In this document: piece by piece, positions 1-5,033 of the stretch | Position numbering within the stretch: position 1 is the stretch's first letter | Layout: the number at the start of each line of letters is the position of its first letter | Assembly (NCBI GenBank): GCA_002317295.1 | Contig: DCIY01000018.1 | Location: 1 to 29,485, forward strand | Source of the DNA: Bacteroidales bacterium UBA1714 | GTDB taxonomy: Bacteria; Bacteroidota; Bacteroidia; Bacteroidales; Paludibacteraceae | Reading direction: 5' to 3' | DNA: 29,485 nucleotides | Notes under the pieces: generated by a model | What the model was told of the DNA's origin: nothing | What the model saw: the letters and a program-made list of their open reading frames with translations, nothing else | Databases searched by the model: none | Translations under genes and position numbers: made by a program

Positions 1-102
1 CAGCGCCCCCTAAAGTATGATCAACTTATTTTTAGTTTAATTTTTAGTAAAGATTTTAAAATCATTAGTTCGCTACGCTCAAAAATCTAACTGAAAATTT
101 AT

Positions 103-140
103 GCCACGCAGTGGCCGGCAATGTTCCGACGGGTCGGAAC
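103..140. repeat. Two short perfect palindromes (REP-like)
   Basis: Two hairpins lie side by side: GCCAC-GCA-GTGGC at 103-115 and GTTCCGAC-GG-GTCGGAAC at 123-140. The first resembles the four GCCAC/GTGGC palindromes at 28982-29115, so it is probably a dispersed genomic repeat. No T-tract follows either hairpin, so neither looks like a terminator. The rest of 1-150 is AT-rich and I see no gene or promoter in it. Confidence 0.6.
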
Positions 141-150
141 CGGAAAACAT

Positions 151-276
151 TTATACTATGGCATAGCCAACATAAGTTGGCGTGAATAGGTAGGAGATGG
201 GGCAGTTAAGCTCGCTTATAATGACACATATGCTGCCTATGCACCAAAGACCGCCAGGTCGTATGCCATAGTATAA
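151..276. other. Structured element: 15-bp closing stem with three inner arms
   Basis: TTATACTATGGCATA (151-165) is exactly complementary to 262-276. Inside are a hairpin GCCAAC-ATAA-GTTGGC (166-181), a long imperfect arm (182-193 with 233-244, one mismatch and one wobble) and a hairpin GACC-GCCA-GGTC (249-260). Nearly every base outside the distal loop of the long arm is accounted for. Within that arm GGCAGT (201-206) can pair instead with GCTGCC (232-237), which excludes the first pairing. It could be a non-coding RNA, a cis-regulatory leader for the small gene at 376, or a non-autonomous mobile element whose ends are the closing stem. I do not recognise it as a known RNA family, and no obvious target-site duplication flanks it. 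Strand is undetermined. Confidence 0.6.
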
Positions 277-283
277 CGGACAT

Positions 284-373
284 GTCGCGTAGCGACCGTT
301 AATAACTAACCAATAACCATTCACCATTAACCGTTAACCATTAACCATTAGGACTTTGTCCGACCATTCACCA
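284..373. repeat. Mini-hairpins and ATTAACC heptamer array
   Basis: A hairpin GTCGC-GTA-GCGAC (284-296) is followed by heptamers related to ATTAACC (312-346, five units with substitutions), then a hairpin GGAC-TTT-GTCC (351-361) and another heptamer (366-372) directly before the ATG at 376. The same heptamer occurs at 17099-17140 and, on the other strand, at 14668-14695. Seen directly; function unknown. Confidence 0.65.
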
Positions 374-375
374 TT

Positions 376-495
376 ATGGCACTGAAAGACAATGAAAAGA
401 AAACCTTGCTGGCGTTCTTCTGGTCACTCATTGAGATGATTCTCAGTATCGGACGCTCGCACGTTGACAAGCATGGCAACGACACGGCGCAATAA
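376..495 (+). CDS. Small hypothetical protein with one hydrophobic helix
   Basis: A 39-codon frame starts at an ATG directly after heptamer repeats and ends 14 bases before a strong terminator, which argues for a real short transcript. The peptide has a charged N-terminus (MALKDNEKK), a hydrophobic stretch LLAFFWSLIEMILSIG (about residues 11-26) and a polar tail rich in His, Asp and Asn. It is therefore likely a small membrane-associated or amphipathic peptide. I do not recognise the family; Bacteroidota carry many such mini-proteins. A longer antisense frame covers the region but has low-complexity, non-protein-like composition. The multi-arm element at 151-276 lies upstream and might control it. 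No clear promoter was found for it. Confidence 0.5.
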   Translation: MALKDNEKKTLLAFFWSLIEMILSIGRSHVDKHGNDTAQ

Positions 496-509
496 CGCCT
501 ACGACAACG

Positions 510-542
510 GTGGCTTCCTGAGAGGGGAGCCACTTTTTTTTT
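510..542 (+). terminator. Rho-independent terminator
   Basis: GTGGCTTCC (510-518) pairs with GGGAGCCAC (525-533) with one T-G wobble around a 6-base loop, followed by nine T residues. It ends the transcript of the small gene at 376-495. Confidence 0.85.
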
Positions 543-549
543 GTGCAAA

Positions 550-581
550 TTTGCGTATATCAAATTTTTATAGTACTTTTG
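550..581 (+). promoter_or_regulatory. Bacteroidota-type promoter for the gene at 629
   Basis: TTTG at 550-553 and TACTTTTG at 574-581 are separated by 20 bases, matching the -33/-7 pattern recognised by the Bacteroidota primary sigma factor. Transcription would start near 588, about 40 bases before the ATG. Confidence 0.7.
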
Positions 582-628
582 TACCGTCAAACGAAAATTG
601 ACAGGACAACAACCAATAAAATATTAAA

Positions 629-1159
629 ATGATGCAAAAACTATTCTTATTAGCCATCGTGGCACTGAGTGCTATGACGATGAGTGCACAGAGTATTATG
701 CGTGCCGGTAATACCTATTATGTGGACGGCATGAGTATGAAGAAGGCTGCCTTTGCCATGCATATGCAGCAAAACGCTGAAGCCAATCTGGCCATGCAGT
801 TCCAAAATGCCTTAAAACTCAGCAACACCGGTTGGGCACTGTTTGGAGCCGGCTTGGGCGCTGAAGTAATTGGTGGTATAACATACTTGGCAGGCAGCAT
901 GAAGTATTATACACAAATCGTTCCGACTGCCGATGGCGAAGTGCCAACGGTGACCACCGTACCTGCAGCCACCGTCGTGGGCGCATTGTTGGCAGCAGCT
1001 GGGGAAGGTCTGACCATTGCCGGTATTGTGTGCTTGGGCGTAGGTTATTCGCGCATGCACAATACGGCCGATATCTATGCTTACTCCCAGCGCAAAACGC
1101 AAGCCTACCTCAGCCTCAAGGCCAATCAGAATGGCCTGGGTTTGGCACTGAACTTCTGA
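629..1159 (+). CDS. Secreted hypothetical protein
   Basis: A 176-aa protein with a clear signal peptide (hydrophobic core about residues 4-17, ending SAQ), so it is exported. The mature part holds two glycine/alanine-rich hydrophobic segments (about 90-108 and 118-145) that could be membrane helices or packed helices, separated by a Pro/Val/Thr-rich linker. The last 25 residues (YLSLKANQNGLGLALNF) look like a terminal beta-strand ending in Phe, as in outer-membrane proteins. The gene has its own promoter at 550-581. Two ATGs stand in tandem (629, 632) and either could be the start. I do not recognise a named family; a Bacteroidales envelope protein is the most I can infer. Confidence 0.75.
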   Translation: MMQKLFLLAIVALSAMTMSAQSIMRAGNTYYVDGMSMKKAAFAMHMQQNAEANLAMQFQNALKLSNTGWALFGAGLGAEVIGGITYLAGSMKYYTQIVPTADGEVPTVTTVPAATVVGALLAAAGEGLTIAGIVCLGVGYSRMHNTADIYAYSQRKTQAYLSLKANQNGLGLALNF

Positions 1160-1161
1160 CA

Positions 1162-1215
1162 ATGACCTACAACGAATACTTGTCTCAACAACAAAAATTA
1201 CCCATTGGGGTCTGA
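1162..1215 (+). pseudogene. Short ORF remnant closed by a palindromic repeat
   Basis: A 17-codon frame (MTYNEYLSQQQKLPIGV) begins two bases after the preceding stop and ends at the TGA inside the palindrome at 1207-1219. This looks like the start of a gene truncated by the repeat. It is too short to assign a family, and it may not be translated. Confidence 0.3.
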
Positions 1216-1219
1216 CCCC
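1207..1219. repeat. GGGGTC-T-GACCCC palindrome, copy 1
   Basis: A near-perfect palindrome preceded by TTACCCA and followed by TTTG. A second copy with the same surroundings is at 2905-2916. Palindromes of this look resemble REP-type dispersed repeats mobilised by RAYT transposases; no RAYT gene is in the window. Confidence 0.55.
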
Positions 1220-1233
1220 TTTGTGTAAAATAG

Positions 1234-1255
1234 GCCGTTAACCAATTTGATAACA
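1234..1255 (+). repeat. GTTAAC/GATAAC element, copy 1
   Basis: Core GTTAACCAATTTGATAAC, one base different from copies 3-5. Two bases later a GTG opens a 16-codon frame whose first residues (VKNRKLKLDD) resemble the start of the membrane protein at 2369 (MHKQKIKLNA). This copy therefore seems to carry the first 30 bases of a related gene, now cut off by the GNAT gene. Confidence 0.65.
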
Positions 1256-1282
1256 CAGTGAAAAACAGAAAACTCAAACTCG

Positions 1283-1795
1283 ATGACCATTCGCCATTCC
1301 ACATATAGTGACCTACCTGCTATGCAGGAGATCTTTGCCCAAGCCAAAGCAAGGATGGCTGCTATGGGCAATACCTTGCAATGGGTGAATGGCTATCCTG
1401 ATGAGGCGCGACTCATAAACGATATTGACCTAGGAGTAAGCTATATCGTAGAAGATGCAGGTGAGGTAGTGGGAACGTTTGTGCTCATCGTAGGTGAAGA
1501 CCCTACTTATCGGATCATCTATCAGGGACAATGGCTCGATGACACATTACCCTATGGCACCATCCATCGCGTGGCTTCATGTGACGGCGTTCACTCCTTA
1601 ATGACCACGGTACTGGCCTATGCGTTTGACCAAATCAATAACATACGCATCGATACCCACCGCGACAATGCTCCCATGCGTCATGTGGTGGAAAAAGCCG
1701 GTTTTCACTACTGCGGCATCATTCACACGCACAATGGAGATGATCGATTGGTGTATCAAAAAATACAACAACCTTCCATTAAGGCTGTTAACTAA
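1283..1795 (+). CDS. GNAT family N-acetyltransferase
   Basis: A 170-aa single-domain GNAT protein, which would transfer acetyl from acetyl-CoA to an amine substrate. The family signature is seen in IHRVAS (94-99, strand beta-4) and in the DTHRDNAPMRHVVEKAGF stretch (124-141), where the acetyl-CoA pyrophosphate-binding loop leads into the segment typical of RimI/YjdJ-like proteins, followed by a final strand with RLVYQK. Substrate is not predictable. The last residues (KAVN) and the stop are supplied by the repeat element at 1784-1805, so the original C-terminus may have been altered. It is the first gene of a patch of small accessory genes separated by copies of that element. Start chosen at the first ATG, which gives the usual family length. 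Confidence 0.88.
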   Translation: MTIRHSTYSDLPAMQEIFAQAKARMAAMGNTLQWVNGYPDEARLINDIDLGVSYIVEDAGEVVGTFVLIVGEDPTYRIIYQGQWLDDTLPYGTIHRVASCDGVHSLMTTVLAYAFDQINNIRIDTHRDNAPMRHVVEKAGFHYCGIIHTHNGDDRLVYQKIQQPSIKAVN

Positions 1796-1805
1796 AATGA
1801 TAACA
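1784..1805 (+). repeat. GTTAAC/GATAAC element, copy 2
   Basis: Core GTTAACTAAAATGATAAC, preceded by CCTTCC at 1773-1778 as in copies 4 and 5. The element supplies the in-frame TAA stop of the acetyltransferase gene. Confidence 0.65.
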
Positions 1806-1861
1806 GCATCACATGAACCCACAAACTTATATTATATATAACAAATCTCTTTTACTACTCT

Positions 1862-2326
1862 ATGGACAACGTATATGAAGAATATTGGCAGGAAAAGAAA
1901 CGCCTGAGAGGCAAAAATGATAGTCCTACCACTCCAATCGATGTACTGATGCGCCGTTTAGGCATCCCTGTTGAGCGTATACAGGCAGATGCCTTGTTGC
2001 TGCAAACGCAATTGCCTTATAACATGTCTGAAGAACAGATACTCATCCATCGTCCGGTCAGTCCAGGAGCTCTCATTCAACTCGTATTGGATGACCTACA
2101 ATTTACACAATCGGAATTGGCCCAAATGATGGGAGTTTCACGTACTGCTATCCATTTGTGGATACATGGCCAACGTGCGCTATCCGTGGAGAATGCTATT
2201 TCTTTGGAATTTTATTTGGGCATTCCTGCGCATATACTTCTTCGCCTCCAAACGGATTATCAACTCTTCGCCACACGCCACCCAGACCTTGCCACCGACC
2301 TTGTTCCCAGACATTCTACTCTGTAA
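1862..2326 (+). CDS. HigA-like XRE-family DNA-binding protein
   Basis: A 154-aa protein whose middle part matches HigA/VapI-type antitoxins: an RPVSPG motif (64-69), an acidic helix, then a helix-turn-helix (about 81-108, with SELAQMMGVSRTAIHLWIHG) and the family's last helix ending in LLRLQTDYQL. In this family the protein represses its own promoter and neutralises a HigB/RelE-type toxin. No toxin gene is adjacent on either side, so it is an orphan antitoxin or a plain regulator. The N-terminal 60 residues are longer than in classic HigA (about 100 aa) and contain a short region starting at SPTTPIDVLM. It lies between copies 2 and 3 of the repeat element. Start chosen at the only good ATG, after an AT-rich leader. 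Confidence 0.78.
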   Translation: MDNVYEEYWQEKKRLRGKNDSPTTPIDVLMRRLGIPVERIQADALLLQTQLPYNMSEEQILIHRPVSPGALIQLVLDDLQFTQSELAQMMGVSRTAIHLWIHGQRALSVENAISLEFYLGIPAHILLRLQTDYQLFATRHPDLATDLVPRHSTL

Positions 2327-2342
2327 TGATCTGTTCAATAAT

Positions 2343-2366
2343 ATGCCGTTAACTAATTTGATAACA
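2343..2366 (+). repeat. GTTAAC/GATAAC element, copy 3
   Basis: Twenty-four bases identical to the matching parts of copies 4 and 5, ending two bases before the ATG at 2369. Confidence 0.75.
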
Positions 2367-2368
2367 CG

Positions 2369-2554
2369 ATGCACAAACAGAAAATCAAACTCAATGCCCA
2401 ATTGCTCTACGTCATTGCCATCGCATGGCTGGTGGCAGCAGTGGGGTGCTATTTGCGCCAAGTCGGTGTGCTCTCTATCCTGGCCTTTGGTATGGGACTG
2501 ATACACCTGATATGGGCCATCGTAGCCGATGTAAGGGAAGGTAAAAAGAACTAA
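2369..2554 (+). CDS. Small two-helix membrane protein
   Basis: A 61-aa protein with a basic N-terminus (MHKQKIKLN), two hydrophobic segments (about 11-27 and 32-53) with a short loop containing Arg-Gln, and a charged tail ending EGKKN. It is probably an inner-membrane hairpin protein with both ends in the cytoplasm. No family is recognised. The start ATG lies two bases after repeat copy 3 and the stop is immediately followed by copy 4 (2555), so the gene sits exactly between two copies like a cassette. The N-terminal sequence recurs in degraded form at 1258-1287. Confidence 0.6.
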   Translation: MHKQKIKLNAQLLYVIAIAWLVAAVGCYLRQVGVLSILAFGMGLIHLIWAIVADVREGKKN

Positions 2555-2586
2555 CCTTCCACATGCCGTTAACTAATTTGATAACA
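2555..2586 (+). repeat. GTTAAC/GATAAC element, copy 4
   Basis: A 32-bp unit beginning CCTTCCACATGCC and ending GATAACA, identical to copy 5 at 3173-3204. It starts on the base after the stop codon of the membrane-protein gene. Confidence 0.8.
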
Positions 2587-2693
2587 AGAGACCGGAGGCG
2601 ATGGGGCGAAAATTTGGCACGAAATTTGTAGAAAAATATATGTAATAATGTACTGAATTTGTTAAAAATACATTGCAATAACATACTAAAACA

Positions 2694-2886
2694 ATGCTTA
2701 AGCGTAAGATAACGAACCAATTAGAGGAATGGCGTAAAAACAACCTTCACGCAACATGCTGCTTTAGACAATGTGCTGGATAATCAATCTGAATACATTG
2801 AAGACGCGATCGTCTTAAATAAGGAGGTGTGTGAAACAACAGACACTATACAATATCTACCACTATATATGTCTGCCTTCTTATAA
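2694..2886 (+). pseudogene. Internally deleted AAA ATPase (DUF4143-type) remnant
   Basis: The first frame reads MLKRKITNQLEEWRKNN, matching the start of the intact ATPase at 5034 (MRRKIEHLFEHW) and of this family in general. About 60 bases on, a shifted frame reads a segment ending IQYLPLYMSAFL then TAA, which lines up with the C-terminus of the intact ATPase (QLLTLPLYMAFLLTV), including a matching E-x-AI-x-L helix before it. Roughly 380-400 codons between the two ends are missing, and a frameshift separates the remnants. It is a dead copy of the gene type found at 5034-6368. The AT-rich bases at 2587-2693 hold no gene. Confidence 0.72.
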
Positions 2887-2904
2887 CCCCCTCATTACCC
2901 ACAA

Positions 2905-2916
2905 GGGGTCTGACCC
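2905..2916. repeat. GGGGTC-T-GACCC palindrome, copy 2
   Basis: Same palindrome and flanks (TTACCCA before, TTTG after) as at 1207-1219, one C shorter. It lies just after the ATPase remnant. Confidence 0.5.
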
Positions 2917-2939
2917 TTTGGACACTAAATACAAATACG

Positions 2940-3194
2940 ATGCTTTGCCCATTAGACATATCACTCATGTGCAGCCACTTGCAGCGCAAACTGCTGCAAG
3001 AGAGTGGGGTGTATTATCCCATCTATCAGGCCATCATTGCCGATCCGGAAGTGACCTATGTACTCCGCTCACGGCAGCTGCATATCTATCGCAACGGTAA
3101 GAAAATTCTCATCCTCGCCGGCAAAGCAGCACCAAAAATCCTGGTCCCAGAGGATCGTATCAACAGACGGTACCTTCCACATGCCGTTAACTAA
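2940..3194 (+). CDS. Hypothetical protein, probable fragment
   Basis: An 84-codon frame. The central part (VYYPIYQAIIADPEVTYV, then RSRQLHIYRNGKKILIL, then GKAAPKIL) has the look of a folded alpha/beta segment, faintly like the N-terminal region of Bacteroidota proteins of unknown function that pair a leading helix with an ...NIYYRG... strand. I cannot name it. The final residues YLPHAVN and the stop are encoded by repeat copy 5, so the natural C-terminus has been lost and this is probably a truncated gene. The ATG at 2940 is the first in frame; a second Met is at residue 10. Confidence 0.45.
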   Translation: MLCPLDISLMCSHLQRKLLQESGVYYPIYQAIIADPEVTYVLRSRQLHIYRNGKKILILAGKAAPKILVPEDRINRRYLPHAVN

Positions 3195-3204
3195 TTTGAT
3201 AACA
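3173..3204 (+). repeat. GTTAAC/GATAAC element, copy 5
   Basis: A 32-bp unit identical to copy 4. It encodes the end of the frame at 2940-3194 and finishes two bases before the ATG at 3207. Confidence 0.8.
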
Positions 3205-3206
3205 CA

Positions 3207-3512
3207 ATGAAAGTTCTTCTAATCAATGGTAGTCCACATAAGGAGGGCAATACCTACATCGCACTCAGCGAGGCGGCTGAGCAACTGAATAAACAAGGCA
3301 TCGAGACAGAGATACTATGGATAGGTAATCAGCCCGTACGCGGATGTGTCGTATGCGGTACGTGCAAACAAAAAGGCAATCATCGCTGCGTGTTCAACGA
3401 TGATCCATGTAACCAGGTGATTGCTGCCATGGAAAAGTGTGATGGCCTGATCATAGGCGCACCTGTCTATTACGGTCAGCCCGCTGCACAAGCCATGGGG
3501 TTTATACGATAA
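3207..3512 (+). pseudogene. Truncated NADPH-dependent FMN reductase (flavodoxin fold)
   Basis: The first 90 residues are a good flavodoxin-like reductase: MKVLLINGSPHKEGNT is the phosphate-binding start for FMN, followed by a cysteine pair in CVVCGTCKQKG (about 48-58) and the FMN-loop motif IIGAPVYYGQP (about 82-92). Members usually run to about 180-210 residues; here the frame stops at 101 after AAQAMGFIR, so roughly half of the protein is missing. The joint after GQP suggests an internal deletion. The ATG lies two bases after repeat copy 5, and the next gene begins three bases after the stop. It is probably inactive, though a short product may be made. Confidence 0.72.
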
Positions 3513-3515
3513 ACA

Positions 3516-4508
3516 ATGTCCATGCTCAAAATGACCATATTAGCGGTGCTGGTGTTGGGTATCATCCTGGCGCTCCTGCCACATATCATCTGGCTAATCA
3601 GTTGGCTGATTGGTCTGTGCTTTGGCGGGCGTGTGCCGTATGCGCCGTTTGGGTGGACTACCATCGGAATAGAGGTTGTGTTCATCTCGCTGATGGCATA
3701 TGGTATCTGGATTGGACGATTCCGTATGGTGGTGAATGAACAGGTATTCCAATCAGCGCAGGTGTCCGAACAGTTGGACGGCTATAAGATAGTTCATATC
3801 TCCGATTTGCATCTGAGCACCTTTGATGATCGTCCCGCTGCTTTGCAACGTGTAGTGAACAATATCAATGCCCAAAGGCCTGACCTCATCTGTTTCACAG
3901 GCGATTTGGTCACATCGGGTGCGGAAGAAGCAATGCCTTATACCGCTATGCTCCAACAACTGCGTGCCAAAGATGGCGTGTATAGTGTATTGGGCAATCA
4001 CGATTTTCTGATTTACCGACGCCACTATTCGGATGAGGAACGTCAGCGCGAGGTGGAACGTGTAGCACAATACGAACGCGATAGTTTAGGCTGGCACTTG
4101 TTACGCAATTCGCATTGCCGCATCAATGAAGCATTGACGCTGATAGGAGTAGATAACCGCAGCGGCGATGGGCAGGGATTCCATACTATCAATGCAGGCG
4201 ATTTGCCTCAAGCGATGGAAGGTACAGAAGGTTTTCGCATCTTGCTGACGCATGATCCATCGCATTGGCGAGCCGAGGTAGCCGACAAAGAGCCTATTGT
4301 GCTCACCTTGAGTGGTCACACCCATGCTGGACAAGTGAAAGTGTTTGGTTGGCCGTTGTCTGCCACGATGTTCCGCGACAACATAGGTTGGGTGAAGGCG
4401 GGGCAACAATCGCTCTATATCAATCAGGGTATCGGTTGCACCCTGCCCATGCGCATCAATTGTCCACAGGAGATCACAGTAATAACGCTGAAACATAAGG
4501 ACGAATAA
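3516..4508 (+). CDS. Membrane-anchored metallophosphoesterase (YaeI/YkuE-like)
   Basis: A 330-aa calcineurin-like phosphoesterase anchored by N-terminal helices (about 7-37 and 47-66). The metal-binding motifs occur in the usual order: SDLH (96-99), GD (119-120), GNHD (150-153), THD (245-247) and GHTH (267-270). All canonical ligands are present, so the enzyme should hold two metal ions. Relatives include YaeI/YkuE and LpxH-like hydrolases that act on phospholipid or lipid A precursors; the exact substrate is unknown. The order of helices places the catalytic domain on one face of the inner membrane. The gene starts three bases after the truncated reductase and is followed after 10 bases by the TIGR04076 gene, so the two may be cotranscribed. 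Confidence 0.9.
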   Translation: MSMLKMTILAVLVLGIILALLPHIIWLISWLIGLCFGGRVPYAPFGWTTIGIEVVFISLMAYGIWIGRFRMVVNEQVFQSAQVSEQLDGYKIVHISDLHLSTFDDRPAALQRVVNNINAQRPDLICFTGDLVTSGAEEAMPYTAMLQQLRAKDGVYSVLGNHDFLIYRRHYSDEERQREVERVAQYERDSLGWHLLRNSHCRINEALTLIGVDNRSGDGQGFHTINAGDLPQAMEGTEGFRILLTHDPSHWRAEVADKEPIVLTLSGHTHAGQVKVFGWPLSATMFRDNIGWVKAGQQSLYINQGIGCTLPMRINCPQEITVITLKHKDE

Positions 4509-4518
4509 GAGTAATGCT

Positions 4519-4857
4519 ATGAACAATGTCAAGATAACTGCCATTCGTAAGGTGCAATACAATGACCTGATGGCGATATATGAAAATCCCATAGAGCACG
4601 CCTGCGATGTGCGTGAAGGACAATCATGGATAAGCGTTAATGGACAATGTCCGGAAGGTTTATGTCCCGAAGCATGGAAAACCATGCGGGAGTTTGTGGA
4701 GGCTCTGGCACGCGGAGAAGGCAATTTCTACGACGGCTGGATGAAGAACCCCTATAGCGCCATGATTAGTTGCAACGATGGCTTCCGCCCTGTCAGTTTC
4801 TACATAGAGACAATCCATGATTCGTCATCTGCCGTTAGGCGCAGCCGTCCAACCTAA
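4519..4857 (+). CDS. TIGR04076 family protein
   Basis: A 112-aa protein matching the small TIGR04076 family: a lead strand KITAIRKVQYNDL, a CDVREGQSW motif near residue 29, a Cys-containing CPEGLCPEAW segment (about 44-53), an alpha-helix, and the closing ISCNDGFRPVSFYIE strand (about 78-92). The family has no established function. The last dozen residues (DSSSAVRRSRPT) lie beyond the usual family end. They are encoded by bases that resemble the sequence upstream of the second terminator-promoter module near 12480, so the tail may derive from a repeat. The terminator at 4856-4886 begins inside the stop codon. Confidence 0.82.
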   Translation: MNNVKITAIRKVQYNDLMAIYENPIEHACDVREGQSWISVNGQCPEGLCPEAWKTMREFVEALARGEGNFYDGWMKNPYSAMISCNDGFRPVSFYIETIHDSSSAVRRSRPT

Positions 4858-4886
4858 AAAATGCACCGAAAAGTGCATTTTTTTTT
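4856..4886 (+). terminator. Rho-independent terminator (module 1)
   Basis: ATGCAC (4861-4866) pairs with GTGCAT (4873-4878); the stem is extended by flanking A and T runs and ends in a T-tract. A near-identical hairpin occurs at 12508-12539. The last T residues and the following G form the -33 box of the next promoter. Confidence 0.85.
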
Positions 4887-4915
4887 GCACATTCCAAATA
4901 TTTGTTGTACTTTTG
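4884..4915 (+). promoter_or_regulatory. Promoter for the AAA ATPase
   Basis: TTTG (4884-4887), 20 bases, TACTTTTG (4908-4915). The -33 box overlaps the T-tract of the upstream terminator. The predicted start is near 4922, giving a leader of about 110 bases that contains the 33-bp tandem repeats. Confidence 0.78.
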
Positions 4916-4923
4916 CAGCGCAA

Positions 4924-5007
4924 TTCGCTTGAAAAAGTGTTGCGAAAGTGGAATGATTCGCTTGAAAAAGTGTTACGAAAGTGGAATGATTCGCTTGAAA
5001 AAGTGTT
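4924..5007 (+). repeat. 33-bp tandem repeat in the ATPase leader
   Basis: A 33-bp unit beginning TTCGCTTGAAAAAGTGTT occurs at 4924-4956 and 4957-4989, and its first 18 bases recur at 4990-5007. The two full units differ at one base (GTTGCG versus GTTACG). Each full unit holds an ATG in the frame of the ATPase. Confidence 0.88.
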
Positions 5008-5009
5008 AA
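4953..5009 (+). CDS. Possible leader peptide (upstream ORF)
   Basis: Inside the tandem repeat an 18-codon frame (MIRLKKCYESGMIRLKKC) ends with TAA directly against the ATG at 5010, in the same frame as the ATPase. A second internal ATG lies at 4986. The peptide is basic and repetitive. It may be a translated leader controlling the downstream gene, or only a by-product of the repeat; nothing in the sequence proves expression. Confidence 0.3.
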   Translation: MIRLKKCYESGMIRLKKC

Positions 5010-5033
5010 ATGACTATAAATAAAACAATTACG

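Noticed and set aside
151..276. tRNA or other known structural RNA
   Set aside because: A cloverleaf-like layout was considered, but there is no T-loop GTTC motif, no CCA end, and the 15-bp closing stem is too long. Features of RNase P, tmRNA and SRP RNA are absent too.
348..590. Minus-strand 80-codon frame
   Set aside because: It runs antisense across the 39-aa gene, terminator and promoter, and its residue composition (Lys/Arg/Ser/Cys-rich) is not protein-like.
1234..3204. Integron attC sites
   Set aside because: The elements do not fit the GTTRRRY / RYYYAAC core sites, are too short for the usual 55-140 bp attC, and no integrase is in the window. The cassette-like layout is kept as a separate hypothesis.
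4924..5007. CRISPR-like repeat
   Set aside because: The 33-bp units are directly tandem with no spacers.
4817..5023. A 68-codon frame running through the terminator and the 33-bp repeats
   Set aside because: It starts in the TIGR04076 gene, crosses a terminator and a promoter, and its repeated peptide is only the third reading of the tandem repeat.
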